Source: Pachypanchax playfairii (taxonomy: Eukaryota; Chordata; Actinopteri; Cyprinodontiformes; Aplocheilidae). Taken from it: DNA of 64,000 bases. Under the pieces are notes generated by a model. The model was not told where the DNA came from. It made no database searches and was given only the letters and a program-made list of their open reading frames with translations. Positions 24,166 to 37,740 of this stretch are shown one piece after another. Position numbers and translations under genes: made by a program. The stretch covers positions 124,001 to 188,000 of the forward strand of contig SSNP01000035.1 in the NCBI GenBank assembly GCA_006937955.1, written 5' to 3'. Each line of letters starts with the position of its first letter. The stretch's first letter is position 1.

Positions 24166-27100
24166 ACTCAGTTAGTCACCATTGTGTATGTTTTAAAACT
24201 GTCTTCTTTTGTGTTTGTTACATATCACTTATATTTAAAATTATTGATAAACCTTTGCATATTTTTTAGAATCATTTATGCCTGTAAAATAACCTCCTTG
24301 TTAGATTATAAGCAACCCAACTTGAGTTTGAATGTGAAATAATAGGACAAAATGCAATAATAAAGAAATAATAAACAGTTTACTTTCAATATCAGGACAG
24401 TAAGTAAATTATTTGCTATTTCAATCATATTTAGAAATATATTGGAATGAAACTGGGTCTTTCTTAGCCAGATAAAGGCCCCCAAAAGTTGCACTCTAAA
24501 CCAGTAAGGAGCTTTAAAATGAAGAATTAAATTCTGTCTTCTCAATGCATCTGTCAGTCTTACTTATTAAAGATGGAGAACAAACAGGAGATTCATCCAC
24601 ACATTGTGCAGAATTTCCAGTGATGTGAATTCAGTGGCCTGTTATGGTGCCAAATGCCTGTGAAGCTGTTGATTTACTGACAATCTGTTAATTAAATATT
24701 TCTCCATCAACTTGGACAACTGACTATGTATATAGCACTGTGCTGTTATAATTTACTCTAAAATTTTAGAGGTCCTGTAACCTTTAAAGTGACTTTGAGT
24801 TATATTTTTAAGGCTTTCTGAGGGATTTTTTGTAGTTCAGTCCCTGACCTTTTCCATTTTTTTTCTTCTTTAAAAGCCACTTTAAATAGATTTCTGACCT
24901 ATTCAGGCCGAAAATGACTTTTAGATCCAAAAACCATAACTTTTTTTGACAACACACAACAAAGTGATTCCCACAGATACAACTTCTGACCAAAGCAAAA
25001 CATGCACACAGTATGTAAACCGAAACAGCTGCAATTAAACAAAGTCTCAAATTATATGTTTAAAAAAAATTCAAAATAAATTTATCATACAGATGGAAAT
25101 CTAAATATGCTATCTGAAGCATCACGTCGCCAGAGATTAAGCTTTAATCCTTGGAAAAGAAAAAGTATAGAACTCTGCAGCATGGCTGTTGTTATCCTGC
25201 TGGCTTGCCCCTAGATGGCTGTGACAGGCTCCATCACATCAAGGTCCTGCCCATCACCGGTCTCACACAACCAGATCCTGACAATGGCTTGCTCATATGC
25301 ACATCCACTGATGCAAGAAGAAAATTACTGGTTTTAGCAGATATGGTTAAATCCAGCTGGTGACAGATTATGGGGAATGATGATTTGTTAACATACTGTA
25401 TATTGCATAGTGGTGCAGTGTTGTTGCAGCTAGGAGGTCCCATGAAACTGAGCTGTGTGTATGAATGTCTGTTTGTCTCTATGTGGCCCTGTGATGGATT
25501 GGTGACCTGTCCATGGTGTAACCCCACCTCTCACACAATGGCTGCTGGAGATAAGCACCAGCCTGCACAGGAACAAGTGGGTATTGAAAAGGGATGGATG
25601 ATCTGTGAGCATTATTCAGCCATGCCTTTACTAAGTGCAATGAGGCATTACAGAAGTCCTTTGTTCCATTTAAGTAGACAGAGAAGAGGAAGTCAGCGGT
25701 CCGTCCCTCTTCATCAAAATACTCAGCTTTGTTAAATGGAAGTTAAGCTCATGGATCATCAGCCACCAGTTTGACAAGCTAATAATGTGAAACTGCAATT
25801 CACCCTGTTAGGTGCTGAATTTTCCTTTTTCACTTGAGACATTTTTAATGAGAGAGACGTTTATCAATTACTGAATCAGTGACTTGGAACATTTTTATTT
25901 TTAACAATTTTATTTGAACAATTCATCTTATTTTAGACAATAAGAACTATGTGAACATGATTTAATATATATATAATTATATACATCATTCATAAAAGGT
26001 AGTCATGGCCTTGGTGAAACTTGGTTGACTGCCAACCGAAGGTAGCTAGTGTAAGATTAAGTGGTGGAAGTGGTGAAATTGACCCAAAAATACAGGGTGT
26101 AGAAAGCTCAAAACTTTAATACTACAAGGAGCACAAAGAGTATGAAGAACACAATAACATCAGTGGAAGACAGATAGGAAAAGAACAAGAAAAATATTTC
26201 TGCTGGGGCAAAATGATTGTAGAACTAGGACAGATGTCAGGATCTCAGGTTCCCCCATCACATCTCCCTTGAAAAAGAGATTTGATTTCAATGGGACTTT
26301 CCTGGTAAAAAAAAAAAGGCAAAAAAGAAAACAAATAGAAAAAAAATGTTCTGTTTATTTAATACAGAATACAATAAAACAAAAACAAAAAACTCAAATA
26401 TACTTTAGGTCTGTTTCAAGTATTTTATTACTTATATTACTTTGGCAATACAACTTTATAAAAAAAAACACACAAGAAAAAAATAAAACTCAAAAACGCT
26501 CAATTGTATTAATACTGGGGATATTTTGACTCCTGCACCTCTAAACATTTTTACAGACCAGTCATACTCTCCTCTCATGACTCTCTATCACAAAAAACCT
26601 GCTTGTTTGATGGCCTATCTTAATCTTCTCTACAAGAAAGAGCTGTAATTATGTTTTGTGTATTTTTTCAAGGCAGGATCCTACTGTCAAAATGACTAAT
26701 GAGAATCATTATACCGCTGATTACTGTGAGCCCATCTGATAAAATGCAGATGACTAGATCAACACTCTAAAGGCTCATAGTACAGGAAAATTCAAATTAA
26801 GATTTCAACATTTCTTAACAAAAGATATTTTCTGAAACTTCAGGATCCTTAGAGAGCAGTGAATTGCTGTTATGAAAACCTTCTATGATATGGTCAATTT
26901 TAAGCATAAATCTAATTTAAAGAACCTTTAAAAATATTGACAGTTTAGATTGTTGTTTGTTAAACAGGTCCAACTGGTTATAAATTCATTAAGTTGCATG
27001 ATGGCAGCCTCATTTCTCCACTGAAGAAGCAGAAAAAGGCTTCCACAGAAACCTAATCTTAGCATGACTGAGTCAATCGAAGACTATATTAGGAGACAGA

Positions 27101-30100
27101 TGTAAGTGAGAGGACCCAAATCCACTCAAGAGCTCTGGCTGGTTCTCCAGAATTCGTATAATTTACATTCCAAGACTGGACTGCAAAGCTTTAAGACAAG
27201 TACTGTTCTTTCCAGTGAGAGTAAAAACTGATTTCATTGAGCAGCAATATGTGATGATTTGTTGAAACACCTAAAAACTATTTATGGAATGTATTTCGAG
27301 TAAACACATTTTTGTTACACAAGATTAAAGGCAAGTATTAAAATAACAGATGTTGGCTTGAAAATATCAGCAAATTTACTGGCACTACTAGAGCATCTCT
27401 TGTAGGAGAGTCAAGATGTCAGTTTTTGCTGCAGCTTTGCTGTTTCACTCTGGCCTTTTGCCCAGGAAACCTACTGTATTTCAGTATTTGTTGAGCTGTC
27501 TCTTATCTGTTGAGCCTGAGGCTATTCGGTTTGGCCTTAGAGACGTGAAACTGCTTCTGACTGGTGATAAGGACAAAAAGACTTACTGAATTTCAGGATT
27601 CTCCCAAGTGTCTCTAATCTATATAGAACCCGAGGTTTAGTAGTTTTGCCTATAAACTTGTAGAGTTGTTGCTCTGTCACGTTGATGTTTTTCAACCGGG
27701 ATCTTTTTTATATCTGCATTTGGAAAATGATTATAATACATTAAGAGCAAAGACTGTTACCTTTAAAATGTGATTTTGATTATGATTTAAACGACAAAAC
27801 AAAAAAGATGGGCTTATTCTTACAAGAAAGGTCTTGGAATACTTGAATTTTAGAAACATTTGTTCTCCATGTTCTTTGTGTTACTTTATTGCATCAGAGC
27901 CCCCCCCCCACACACACACACAAAAAAACAACAAAAAAATTGCTGTCATGTAGATGCCACACACATTGACAGTTTCTTTGACATGTTTCCAGCACAGTCA
28001 GCATTGTGCCAGATGTGTTTATGCTGTTCTGATGATTATTAACAGAGTGACACTGCATGTGGCCAAGAAAAAGTTTTCCAGTTGCACGTAATCACTTCTG
28101 AAACAATGTGGCTTTCATATCTGCAACCAACAGCAGCTGGTGTGATTGTTTTAAGTAATTGTGTCTAATTCAAGTCTTTTCATGCAACTCTCCTGTAATT
28201 AAGATCATTTTAGCATAAAAAACAGATGGGCGCAAATTGTAATGAGCTGCAGACAAAAATGTTCTTTGCTCTGGATGCAGGTTACATCAGGCCACCTGCA
28301 AATACACTGATTTAGTTGCTAATTTCAGTTTAAAAATGCCAAATGAGAAAATGGCGAAGTTGTCATTACGTCTTTCGTCCACTGGGTGGTGGTGTTTTAT
28401 AAAGGCTGGGCAAAATTGGTGTCCTTCACAAGTTCAAACGAATCTGCTTTTTTCAGATTTAATTCATATCTTTACAAAGAATAAGAACATATTATGTCTA
28501 AATGGATAAACTCACATGCTCACATGTGTGTGACTAGTATAATTAAAGCTTGAGATGAACAGTTTCTCATTGTTTCATGAACTAACTGGTATTTATTGAT
28601 GACCATGATGTAAATAAATCCCTCATACAACAACATATGCAGTTAGATATTGTATTGTGATGTTCCATTGATAAACAATGTCCTGTAATTTGCCTGAAAT
28701 AGGAAGTGCCAGAGATAAAATTAGACTTTGATTTCACTGACAAACAATAAGAGCCACAGTGCATCTTACTATGTTGCAAAAAGATTCAAATCAAGATAAA
28801 TCATAAAAATGTGAAATTGTTTACAAATGAAAAATCTAACCAATTTAACTTTAGTGTGTTTTTACTCAGAACAAACTGCTTCTATAAGCTTTGCCAAATT
28901 ATATCTTGTTAGTTACGAGTTACAGTGCTGCCTGAGTAAATGCACCTGCTGATAAAAGATTTATTACACTGGTCAAAACTGTGACAACACAATAAATTAC
29001 AATCTAAGAGATCAGCTGGGGCCAAATGTATTGATTTATGCAGAAAATCTTTCATGGCTTGAACATGTAACAATGACAGAATGTGGAAGTTTGACTGAAA
29101 CACACACCGGTTTGTTCTAACTTCACAGTTCACACATGCCTTTACACTTTGTTGAGACTCTGCACACAGTCTCAAATCAGTCACAAACGAACAACCATCA
29201 GTTTGTGATTGCTTTGAGAAGCAGTTAATTAAACCCTGATAAACATCAGCCTTCATACTCCAAGCACCTGATTGCCAATCATCCGTCGCCCTATTATCCT
29301 GCTGCATCGTTGCCATTCTTCATGCAGTCTTAGTCACCATCTGTCAAAACCTGAGTAATGAAGCATCATAACCATCACTTTATAACATTTGCCACCCAAA
29401 TACTGAAAAAGTTCTGAGATTTTCATTTTATTTTTACTTTGATGATGCAATCCAAGTTAAGTTTTAACCTTTATATTATATCTCCTGTAAAGGTGTCAAA
29501 TAAAAAATATGATTATTTACTGTTTATGCCACTCAGGAGTTCTGTTTGATTGTGAACTGTGTATTTTAATAATTACATGTTAGTATTTTGTGTCAAAGTT
29601 CCTACAGATCTGCAAGAATCCCTTATTAATATATTTAATAATACACAATAAAACATTAGTCTATAATGGAAACATTGAACTGGCTAGAATTTATTTGGTC
29701 TGTTCAAATTTATAATATATTCATGAACTAATATTTATTTTTCTTGAGCAACAAGTTGTGAATATGCATTTGGTTTATACTGCAAAACTACACACACCAG
29801 CAAAGATAGGGACTTATTTCTGCCTGTTCTTATGATTACTTATAAAATGCAGGTATAATTTATTACCTTATTTTCATCCTGATATTTTATATACATATTT
29901 GTCAACGAGGCTCAGCAGATGAGCTCAGAATTCTGTATTAGTTATTTGGTGTTTTAGGTGTGTGAAGTAAGCAATTGCAGCTCCTGAAGCAGCTAACGTG
30001 TTGCTACTGTTACAGTAGTTCTAATGAGCCTTAAGAGTAACTTTTCAATAAAATAAGCATAAAAAATAAAACCAAAACTTGTTTTTTTTTTTAAATTAAA

Positions 30101-33100
30101 GATGTTTCTGAAGCCCTCGACAAGAGTTTTATCAAATTGCTTGCCAAGATTTTTGAAAGCACCTGACCTCTTTTAGCAGTTTCCATGTTTGTCTTCCTGG
30201 ATGTTCTGTGTAACAAACCATCTGGTGTGCAAGGTTATTTTCTGCTTGCAGAAAAATAAAGTATAACTAGAATAAGTCTTTGCACAAGATTTTGGAAAAA
30301 ATGGCTAAAAGCTTATAGTGATGATGGAAATGTGTATTATAACAAACTTGCACAATAATTTGTGTTTCGTTCCTGTATGTTCCACAAAAAATATTCATCT
30401 ATCTTCATATGGTAGATGTTCTTGTCTCCTATGTGGATTTTATGTGTTATTTCATCTTTATCACTGTCATTGAAAAAAAAAACACAAATGAGTCAAAATG
30501 ACTCTAAAGGTGTTCAGGGCATCAGGTGTTAGAGCTGACTGCAAGAAGCAGAAGGATCTTTCCAGCTGGGCACTTGTGCAGTGATGAAGTTACTTACTAA
30601 TCTGGCTTTGGCAGTTTCTCTGAGGAGACAAGCTTAAGGGGATGTTGCTGATTATATTTTGGGAAAGCCTGCCACTGCAGCTGAGAGAGTCTTAATGCCC
30701 AATATATGAGTCTGACAACACACTGATCAGGCTTGATGGGAAGAAGAACCCCAGAACACTTTGAACACCAACTGGTTGTCGGTGGCTGTGTCCCTTGACG
30801 GGTCTTTTTTAGGCATAAAACTGTGAAGTGCAGCTGGATCTGCTTGTTCCTGTTGATATCTAAATAAATTCAGATGAAATTGTGCCACACTGATGTATCT
30901 GCAGTGATTGCATGAAAATTAATAAATATTTTAGATGTGACTGCTGGACTGGAAAAAAAACCCTCCTCCATGTTAAAATTATTCGACAAGAAGATTACTG
31001 TCACTGATGCTAACAAATAATACATTTACTGACTGGAAAAACTGGCATGGCACAAGACAGCTTTCAGCCTCTGTGGTGATGCTTTGTAATTCAACTGTTC
31101 CTCTTAAAATATTAACTGCAATCACAAAATAAAAAGAAACTATATTATGAGACCAGTATTTGCCTAAAATAGGGAGATAACCTGAGATGTACAAACTGTA
31201 GGAGCTGCTATAAGTTTGATATTGAAGTTTCTTTGGTGCTATAAAAGTGTTTTAGTCCAAACAGTTAGCTCATTGAGATAGTGAGGACTGGTCACCACCC
31301 CAGGTGATGACACACATTTAGGGTCTTTTATTTAGTTGCATTCAGAACTCCTTCTAGTCTGACATGTAGAAGTTAATATAACATTTAAAGTGTAAAACAT
31401 TGCAATGAAAACCTGTCTGCAATGCACATGCAATATCTGCCACTAACATCAGTGAAAGCAATTTTTGGGAACAAATTTCTTTTTATGTTTTTGGTCCAAA
31501 AAAAGCAGAGGGGGGGGGCTTTTCATGAGCTTAAATGTGGAGTTGTTTCATGTAATTACTTCATTTTCATCAAGTTTGTAAATTTAGCATCTTGGGTTAA
31601 ATGTATTAATTAATTATTTGGCAACGATTTCCAGAGACAGAACTGAGTTACAGCCACTTGGACTGGCCAAATTTTGGACATCCAAGATTTCAGAAGTTTG
31701 CAGTTACTGTTTAAAAAATTAAAGTTGTGGGGAAAATATAATTATCTCACAGTTTATCTCATATAAATACCTCTAACATAAGATTTCACAAAATCTTCAC
31801 GTTTACATGATAAATTTGTCTTTTCATAATTTTGGGAAAAAACAACATACAAATGAGTTTGCTGTCATTTCAAAAAATAATTTTACAGAATTTGAATGAT
31901 TCTGACAAAAAGAATTTTCAGCCTCAGTCTTTGAGCTTTGAATCACATATCTAGTTATATCAAAACCTCAATTTACAGGACTTTCTTCTCATAATGAGCA
32001 GTTAAAAACAGTGAACTAGAGACATGGTTCTAATGAACACATTAAGCTGGCTTCAGTAATGAGCCAGCTGCAGCACAGAAAACGTCCCATCAACATTTTA
32101 AACAGGAAATTTGATGTATGCTTTTCACAAATGAGTATTGCTGTGGTTGTCTTACGGGTCTCAGGAATCTGATTACAGGTTTTGCCCCGTGAACTTTAGG
32201 GACATAAACACGTTGACAAAGAAAAGACACTAAGAACTTGGAATGCAAATGTTGTAGGTGCAAATAAGCTTTTTGTGATAACAAACATGATGAAATGAAG
32301 AGCTCGCTAACTTACTGCAGTCATGGTTCAACTCACAGAAGTTACTCATATCACCGTGCAAAGCTCTTTGCTATTAAAAATATTACACTGTCTAGTTAGA
32401 AGGCAAATTGCATGAGTGCAGACATTAATTATGGAGAGAGAGCTGGAAAGAGAGGGAGTACTTGTATCTTAATTAGAAAAAAGGGGTTCACTCATATGTT
32501 TTAAATGTCTTTGGAATAAATCCAGTGACTAAATAAAGGTTGAGATTCACATGGTTCTACAAAAAGATGAAAATTCATGGCACTGCTGATTGTAAATGCA
32601 GTGTCATGAATCAGCTGTTCAGTCATTTTTTAAATGGTTATGGTAGGTGCACAACCATTTAAGACATAAAAAAATCTAGATTTAATTCACCTGTCTCCAT
32701 GTCTGATGCTTTTTTTCCTCAAACATCATCCAGATTTCTTCAGCACCACCTTTCATCCAGTTTTATTTCTTACTTGGGGCATAACTCATTGCTTTTAGAT
32801 TAGCTTGTTGTAGGTAAAATGAGCCATAAATTTATTTTATGTTGTATTACTGCAGAGTGCGTTGCCTCTTTCAACTGTCTTAATAACTCTCTTCCTTGTG
32901 TATGTTTTATTGTTCGGCAGAGATGTGCCACCATTTGCTGTCTTTTACTCTGTGTACCGCTGTTTGTCTAATAGATTTATTTCTAAAGCAGGACCGACTT
33001 TTTTTTAAACAGCCTGTGCTATAACTTCTTAAAAATTTGTTGAAGTTGAAAATGAATGACTTATAATGAATACACAGATAAATATATATGAATTTTCTTT

Positions 33101-33351
33101 TTCTCCTGAAATGTTTGATACTTTCATAGCAATGCCCAACATTTAACAGTTAACACAAGCTCACTCACACAGCTCTTCTTGTTTTATGAAGTAGTGAGAT
33201 TTAACCTTTCACACCAGCTGGTATTGCACAAGATTTTTGGTCACATGTCATTCATTGGCCAGGACTTGTTCACATCCACCTCCACTACATCACCAACCTT
33301 CTAATCTCCTGTAAACACTGTCTTTCTGTGGAGGCTCCTTGGCTTTGCCAG
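24166..33351. other. Intergenic DNA with repeat copies
   Basis: Apart from the repeat at about 25.4 kb and simple repeats, including a C/CA run at 27,900-27,922 and a G-run at 31,510-31,518, no gene is recognised. A possible regulatory block lies at about 28,110-28,300 (CAGCTGG, TGTAATTAAG and TTGTAATGAG motifs). A 135-codon minus ORF at 28,909-29,316 has no recognisable domain. Confidence 0.5.
25400..25600 (+). repeat. Dispersed teleost repeat copy (+)
   Basis: Starts at GTGGTGCAGTGTTGTTGCAG and runs through TATGTGGCCCTGTGATGGAT and GGTGACCTGTCCATGGTG to a tail GATGGATGATCTG. It matches the copy at 57.9-58.2 kb along its length, with an internal deletion between head and tail halves. Confidence 0.8.
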
Positions 33352-33426
33352 CGTGGGTGTACCAGCCCCAAATGCTCATTAGCACCGTTAAGCCAGAGCT
33401 TCTCATCCCCAAACGCCACTCCAAAG
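33352..33426 (+). other. Possible upstream non-coding exon of lingo1
   Basis: A 75-nt block of higher GC is flanked by a plausible acceptor (TTTGCCAG ending at 33,351) and a good donor, AAAG followed by GTGAGT at 33,427. It lies about 720 bp before the lingo1 leader exon on the same strand. LINGO genes are known to have several alternative 5' untranslated exons, so this fits, but no transcript evidence is visible. The acceptor's pyrimidine tract is weak. The block could instead be a first exon starting upstream, or chance. Confidence 0.3.
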
Positions 33427-34150
33427 GTGAGTTTGTCTGATTATTACCTCTCTATGCACCGTGGGCGTTTGTAATCTGAGACTCTGGCAGTGGATCTTAC
33501 AAACAGAAAAGCAGTTCATCTCTAGTTGCCAATCATTAGCTTTGTACCTTTTTATTTTGAAGCATTTCAAAGATTCTCACAGCGTATACATTTAAATATG
33601 CTTTTTTTTTTTTTTTCCTGCTCCCCCTCACGACTCAATCATTTCTTTGAAATGTGTCTCAGTATTCACATTGTAATTCAGATTTCAAAAATATTCTCAT
33701 ATTGATGTGCACATGTTAATATTTGTTACTGCATTCAGAAACACAAACAAAGCCTTGTATGAATTTGTGATAATCTTAACCCCTTTCTCCTGAAACTACC
33801 CATGGAAATACCCCTGTGTGCTTGTAGAAAACCATTTTTTTCATTCTTTTTTGTTCCCTTGTTTTTTACCCCTTTGTCACTATCCTCTTCTCTTCTCAAC
33901 ATGAATCCCTGTCCTGCAGCTTTTCAGATTGAAGTTAACCAAAATATTACATCTATATTTAAACAGGGAAAGTACAGTGAACAAATTAAAAAAAAAGATG
34001 CTGCCGGTGCAGTCAGAGAACATTTCTCTCCATCTCTTTTCAACTCCCTATGCCGCCTGTGCTCTGTGCCTCTCAGTCTCCCAGTGCACTGCAGCTCCTC
34101 CCTCCACCTCTCATCAGCTGCCCCTCCCTCTTCCTCTCTTTCTCTGCTAG

Positions 34151-34417
34151 GTGCAGCATGTATGTGAGCGTGTGTGAGCCAGCAGAGCCGCCTGTGTGTT
34201 TACATGTCAGCCTATCAGTGCATCCGGATTTAGCGCATCTGGAGAGGACGAAGGCATTTCTCAAATGTCCCTCAAACAAGGATTCTCATCTCTGCGTATA
34301 TTTCTCTCACCCATCCTAATCTAGCCTGTCCTGAATCCTGCATCCCTGACTCCATGCTTTCGGAGGCATTTTGAATTTCCTTGGCAACATGGAGCTGCCT
34401 GAATTAGAATTCTCTGC
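34151..34417 (+). other. lingo1: lingo1 5' leader exon (non-coding part) with several upstream ORFs
   Basis: A long pyrimidine-rich tract (about 34,020-34,148) ends in CTAG at 34,147-34,150, a good splice acceptor. The exon ends at the GTAAGT donor at 34,430. The leader contains several upstream ATGs: a 53-codon ORF at 34,158-34,319, short ORFs starting at 34,204, 34,265 and 34,354, and a 10-codon ORF at 34,389-34,421 whose TGA overlaps the main ATG. Such a leader usually lowers or conditions translation. The exon is less AT-rich than its flanks. The upstream boundary could instead be a transcription start; only cDNA would settle it. Confidence 0.6.
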
Positions 34418-34429
34418 ATGACAGTCCTG
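34418..34429 (+). CDS. lingo1: lingo1 first coding mini-exon part (four codons)
   Basis: ATG ACA GTC CTG sits directly before the consensus donor GTAAGT at 34,430. Joined to the acceptor at 46,054 it reads MTVL followed by VNSRMVSGEAGG without a frame break (phase 0). Human LINGO1 is built in the same way: a very short coding segment in the leader exon reads MQ and is spliced to VSKRM at the matching place. From memory, some fish lingo1 entries also begin MTVLV, which supports this start but is unverified. The intron spans 34,430-46,054, about 11.6 kb. If this junction is not used, translation would start at the ATG at 46,067. Confidence 0.72.
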
Positions 34430-37400
34430 GTAAGTACTCTGTGTCTATGGTGGGCTTTGAGCACTGAGTCACTGGATCAGATTTATTATGGTGCAGTGAT
34501 GGGGCCAAGGGATTGCCAAAGAGCAAATTATTGTCTGGAAAAAAAAAAAAAATCACTATAGGCAAATGGAAGTGATGTAAAGAAGAAGAAGAATTATCCA
34601 CTGATGAGAGCTCTAAATCTTATTTGTGCTTTGTCATCCAGATGGATTTCATTTTGCTGTTCTGCTCAACAATCTGGGTTTATAGAGAGAGACCACGTAT
34701 AAATGATGAGCCTGTGATTTGGATGTACAGTATAGGTTAATCATTTTTTATATGGTGTTTATATAAAAACATGTGAACTGGAACTATATTTTATATATTT
34801 GACTGTTTAGTTCTTAAAAAACCCGTCAGTGTTTTGCCTTTTTGTTTGTCACACATACAGGTGCAAAGCTGAGCACAGTAGTGTCCTTTTTATGTTTTAC
34901 CCCAAGTGTTTGTCCGGGGTGGTTTGTTGTTGCCTCCTAATCTCCTCATTAACATTCATGTTCCTTTGAATGGCAATAAACTCATCAAGACTGACACACA
35001 TTCTCGGCATGCGTTTGCTGTTGGCCATTTTTAGAGGCAAGGAGGGATGCTATAGCAGGTGATTGATTTGCCACAGGTTACAGTGATTGATGGTAGTGGT
35101 GTTGATGGTGAGGGTGGGCGTGGAGGATGGTGAAGATGATTTTGTTTGATTATTTATGGAGGCCAAATGAACAACATCTTAGAGCTTCATTTTTTATTGC
35201 CTCCTCATAATCACGGTTGATACACTCCAGCAGGCAAACAGCTATGAGGAGACTCTGTTCCTCTCTGTTTTTAATAGTGCAGCAGCAGCAGCAGCCACTG
35301 CATCCAAGACCCCCAACAGTCTCAGAGGGATAGGTTTGCTCTTCAAATCGAGGTTTTATGAACTATGCAAGGCTAATAATTGTGATCCCCTTGTTATGTT
35401 TCGATAGATGTCTGGATTTTCATTCTTAGGTTATTATTTATACATGACATTGTGTCTATACAGCTCCAGCTTCAAAGTAATCAAAAATAAATACTGTGAG
35501 CTGAGATTATCAAACTATAATATGACTTGAATTTCCAATTATAGCTGGTGAACATCAGAGATATTGAAACTGTCATTGTCACTGGCCAGACAGTTTTTCA
35601 ATGGTCTAGTTCTGCAATCATTTTTCCAATTTACATTACATATTGTCAGTATCAGTTTGTTTATCTCTGTCTGGTTTCAATGTCTTTGACTGAGTGTGTA
35701 TGACTGTGAATGCAGGATTAGAAAAAAAAATCTACCAGTTGCGCAGCTTGTATTACTGAAAACGTCGGAATCCAGCTGGCTTCTGCAGATGTTTTTCTTT
35801 TATTAGGACTTAAAAATTCCATTTAAATTTTAATAAACACAGAGTAACATTAACATTTATTACAGCTTCCCTCATAAATATAGATGCTACTTTTTTTTAA
35901 ATCTCTGATTCACCACCTAAATATCTCTTTAGCTGTGAATTTCTACTTTATGTCTACCCATATTTTCACAGTTGGATGTAAGGATATTGGCAAAACTTTA
36001 AATTAATTTAGTCTATTTAAAATGTTTTGCTGAGTGTAGGCGCAACATATAAATGATGAAAATTGGATAAATGTTTGCTGTGCTGTCTCACAAACTACCA
36101 GCATGAGCAGAAGCTCGAGCAGGGAGACAGATTCGTAGAGTCATGGTAACATCAGCTGTTAATTTGGAAGCACCTTTGCTTGTCTGCTTCACAAGTCAAA
36201 CAGACTTGATTAATAGCAGCAGGGAAAAACAACAACAAAGTAAAGCCTCAGTAAGTCAGTGTTTATGTGTTAAAACTTCAGGATATATATGCAGTGTTAC
36301 TGCAGAATCACATGCGAAATATGTGCAAAACTAATTTCCAAAGAATAATTGCAGCATGCAAACATCTGTAAAGAAGGATTTCAGTTGAGAATCTAATTAG
36401 GGTTTAAAAAATAACTTTCATTATATCATCAATTTTTAGAGTATATACAAAGAGAGATGTGAAACATGGGTATTTAATGAAAAAATGTATTTCAAGATAT
36501 GCATTTTTAGGTGCATATTCAAAAGAAGAACACTAACTCAATTGTATTTATTTCTTCATAACACAGGCTACTGAACGACATGTTTACTGTAGCCCTGTCG
36601 GTGATATTTTTCTTCCTTTTTTTTAAACATCTTCCTTCTGCAGCTTTAAACTTTAATTGAAAGAGCGTTGAGACTGAACAAACAAAACTCACAAAGCTGT
36701 GGCCTGCAAAGCCAAGACAACAAATAAAAGCCAAACTACAAAGGAGGGAATTTGCACTTTGGGAGATATTTGCTGGGAGATAATTGGTATTAAACACCCT
36801 TTTACTTACAAGCTGCCATTTGATCTGTAGAAAAAAAAAATATTGATAATGTCAGCTTTGATGATTTAGATGTAGGGGCATCAATTTTGCATAAAAACTA
36901 TTTTAAGAATTAACGTAAAGCCTTTCAGATGATCAATGTTCTGTCTAAAGAATATGAATCTAATCAAATCCTGATACTTTTATTATACAGTCTAAGGTGG
37001 CAAAAATTTGAAGATATTATGATCATGTTGCATCTTCTTCATAATTGGGTTGATTTGTTTTTAAAACCTTAAGTGAATAAAACTAAAACAACCTCTTCTG
37101 AAATTGTATAATGCTATTTTAAATCCTGATCCTCTGTATTTACATAAACCTGTTGTCACTGTTGGTTTATTTACAAAGCTAACAGGCTCAGTATTATTTC
37201 TCAAACATTTAGGCTTTAAGCCATAAAACAAATAGATTTTGGAATTCTCCATAAACAACAATTTAACCAGTAAAAAACAAGATTTGTTAAATTTGCTGGA
37301 AAATGTTGCAAGGAAAATCATTATTATATAAAAACCCTTAAACTTCCATGAAATACCTGAAAATGTCAGATATGTATTTACAGGTATTAGATATAATGGC

Positions 37401-37684
37401 CATCTTTGGCTCATATTAGCATGTTTAACATCACCTACAAACAAAAATATCTGATAATTAGGATACAAAGTTCATGTTTGTTTCTGATGTTTTGTTTTGT
37501 TGTTCAATCTCAGTCTGAATACATCATAAATGAAATGCAGTTCATATGAAGAGCAAAAGGCAATCCCCATTAAGTTAGAGAAAAGCACAAAATAACCTCT
37601 TAAACCTTAATTATATTATCTAATAAAGGCACATCTGTTCATCTTTGTTCTTTTCAACCAATTCATAAAAGGATGTTAGTACTA

Positions 37685-37740
37685 AAATGTTGTTGAATTT
37701 CCCTTCTGGGATAAATAAAGTATTTTTCATTTCATTTCAT
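37685..37740 (+). mobile_element. LINE or SINE 3' tail (L2-type)
   Basis: GTTGAATTTCCCTTCTGGGA then TAAATAAAGTATTT followed by repeated CATTT units. This stem-and-tail sequence ends many fish L2-clade LINEs and the SINEs that share their tail. The copy at 52.55 kb carries the same motif in reverse. No RT coding part is visible upstream. Confidence 0.65.

Noticed and set aside
28909..29316. 135-codon minus ORF
   Set aside because: More balanced composition and a plausible ATG, but no recognisable domain, signal or neighbouring exon; kept only as a note.
33802..34319. Overlapping + and - ORFs before and within the lingo1 leader
   Set aside because: They arise from the low-complexity pyrimidine tract and leader; serine/leucine/proline-rich output with no domain.
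37061..37468. 135-codon minus ORF in the lingo1 intron
   Set aside because: Composition is that of translated AT-rich DNA (many F, I, K, N, Y); no motif, no splice sites, no promoter.
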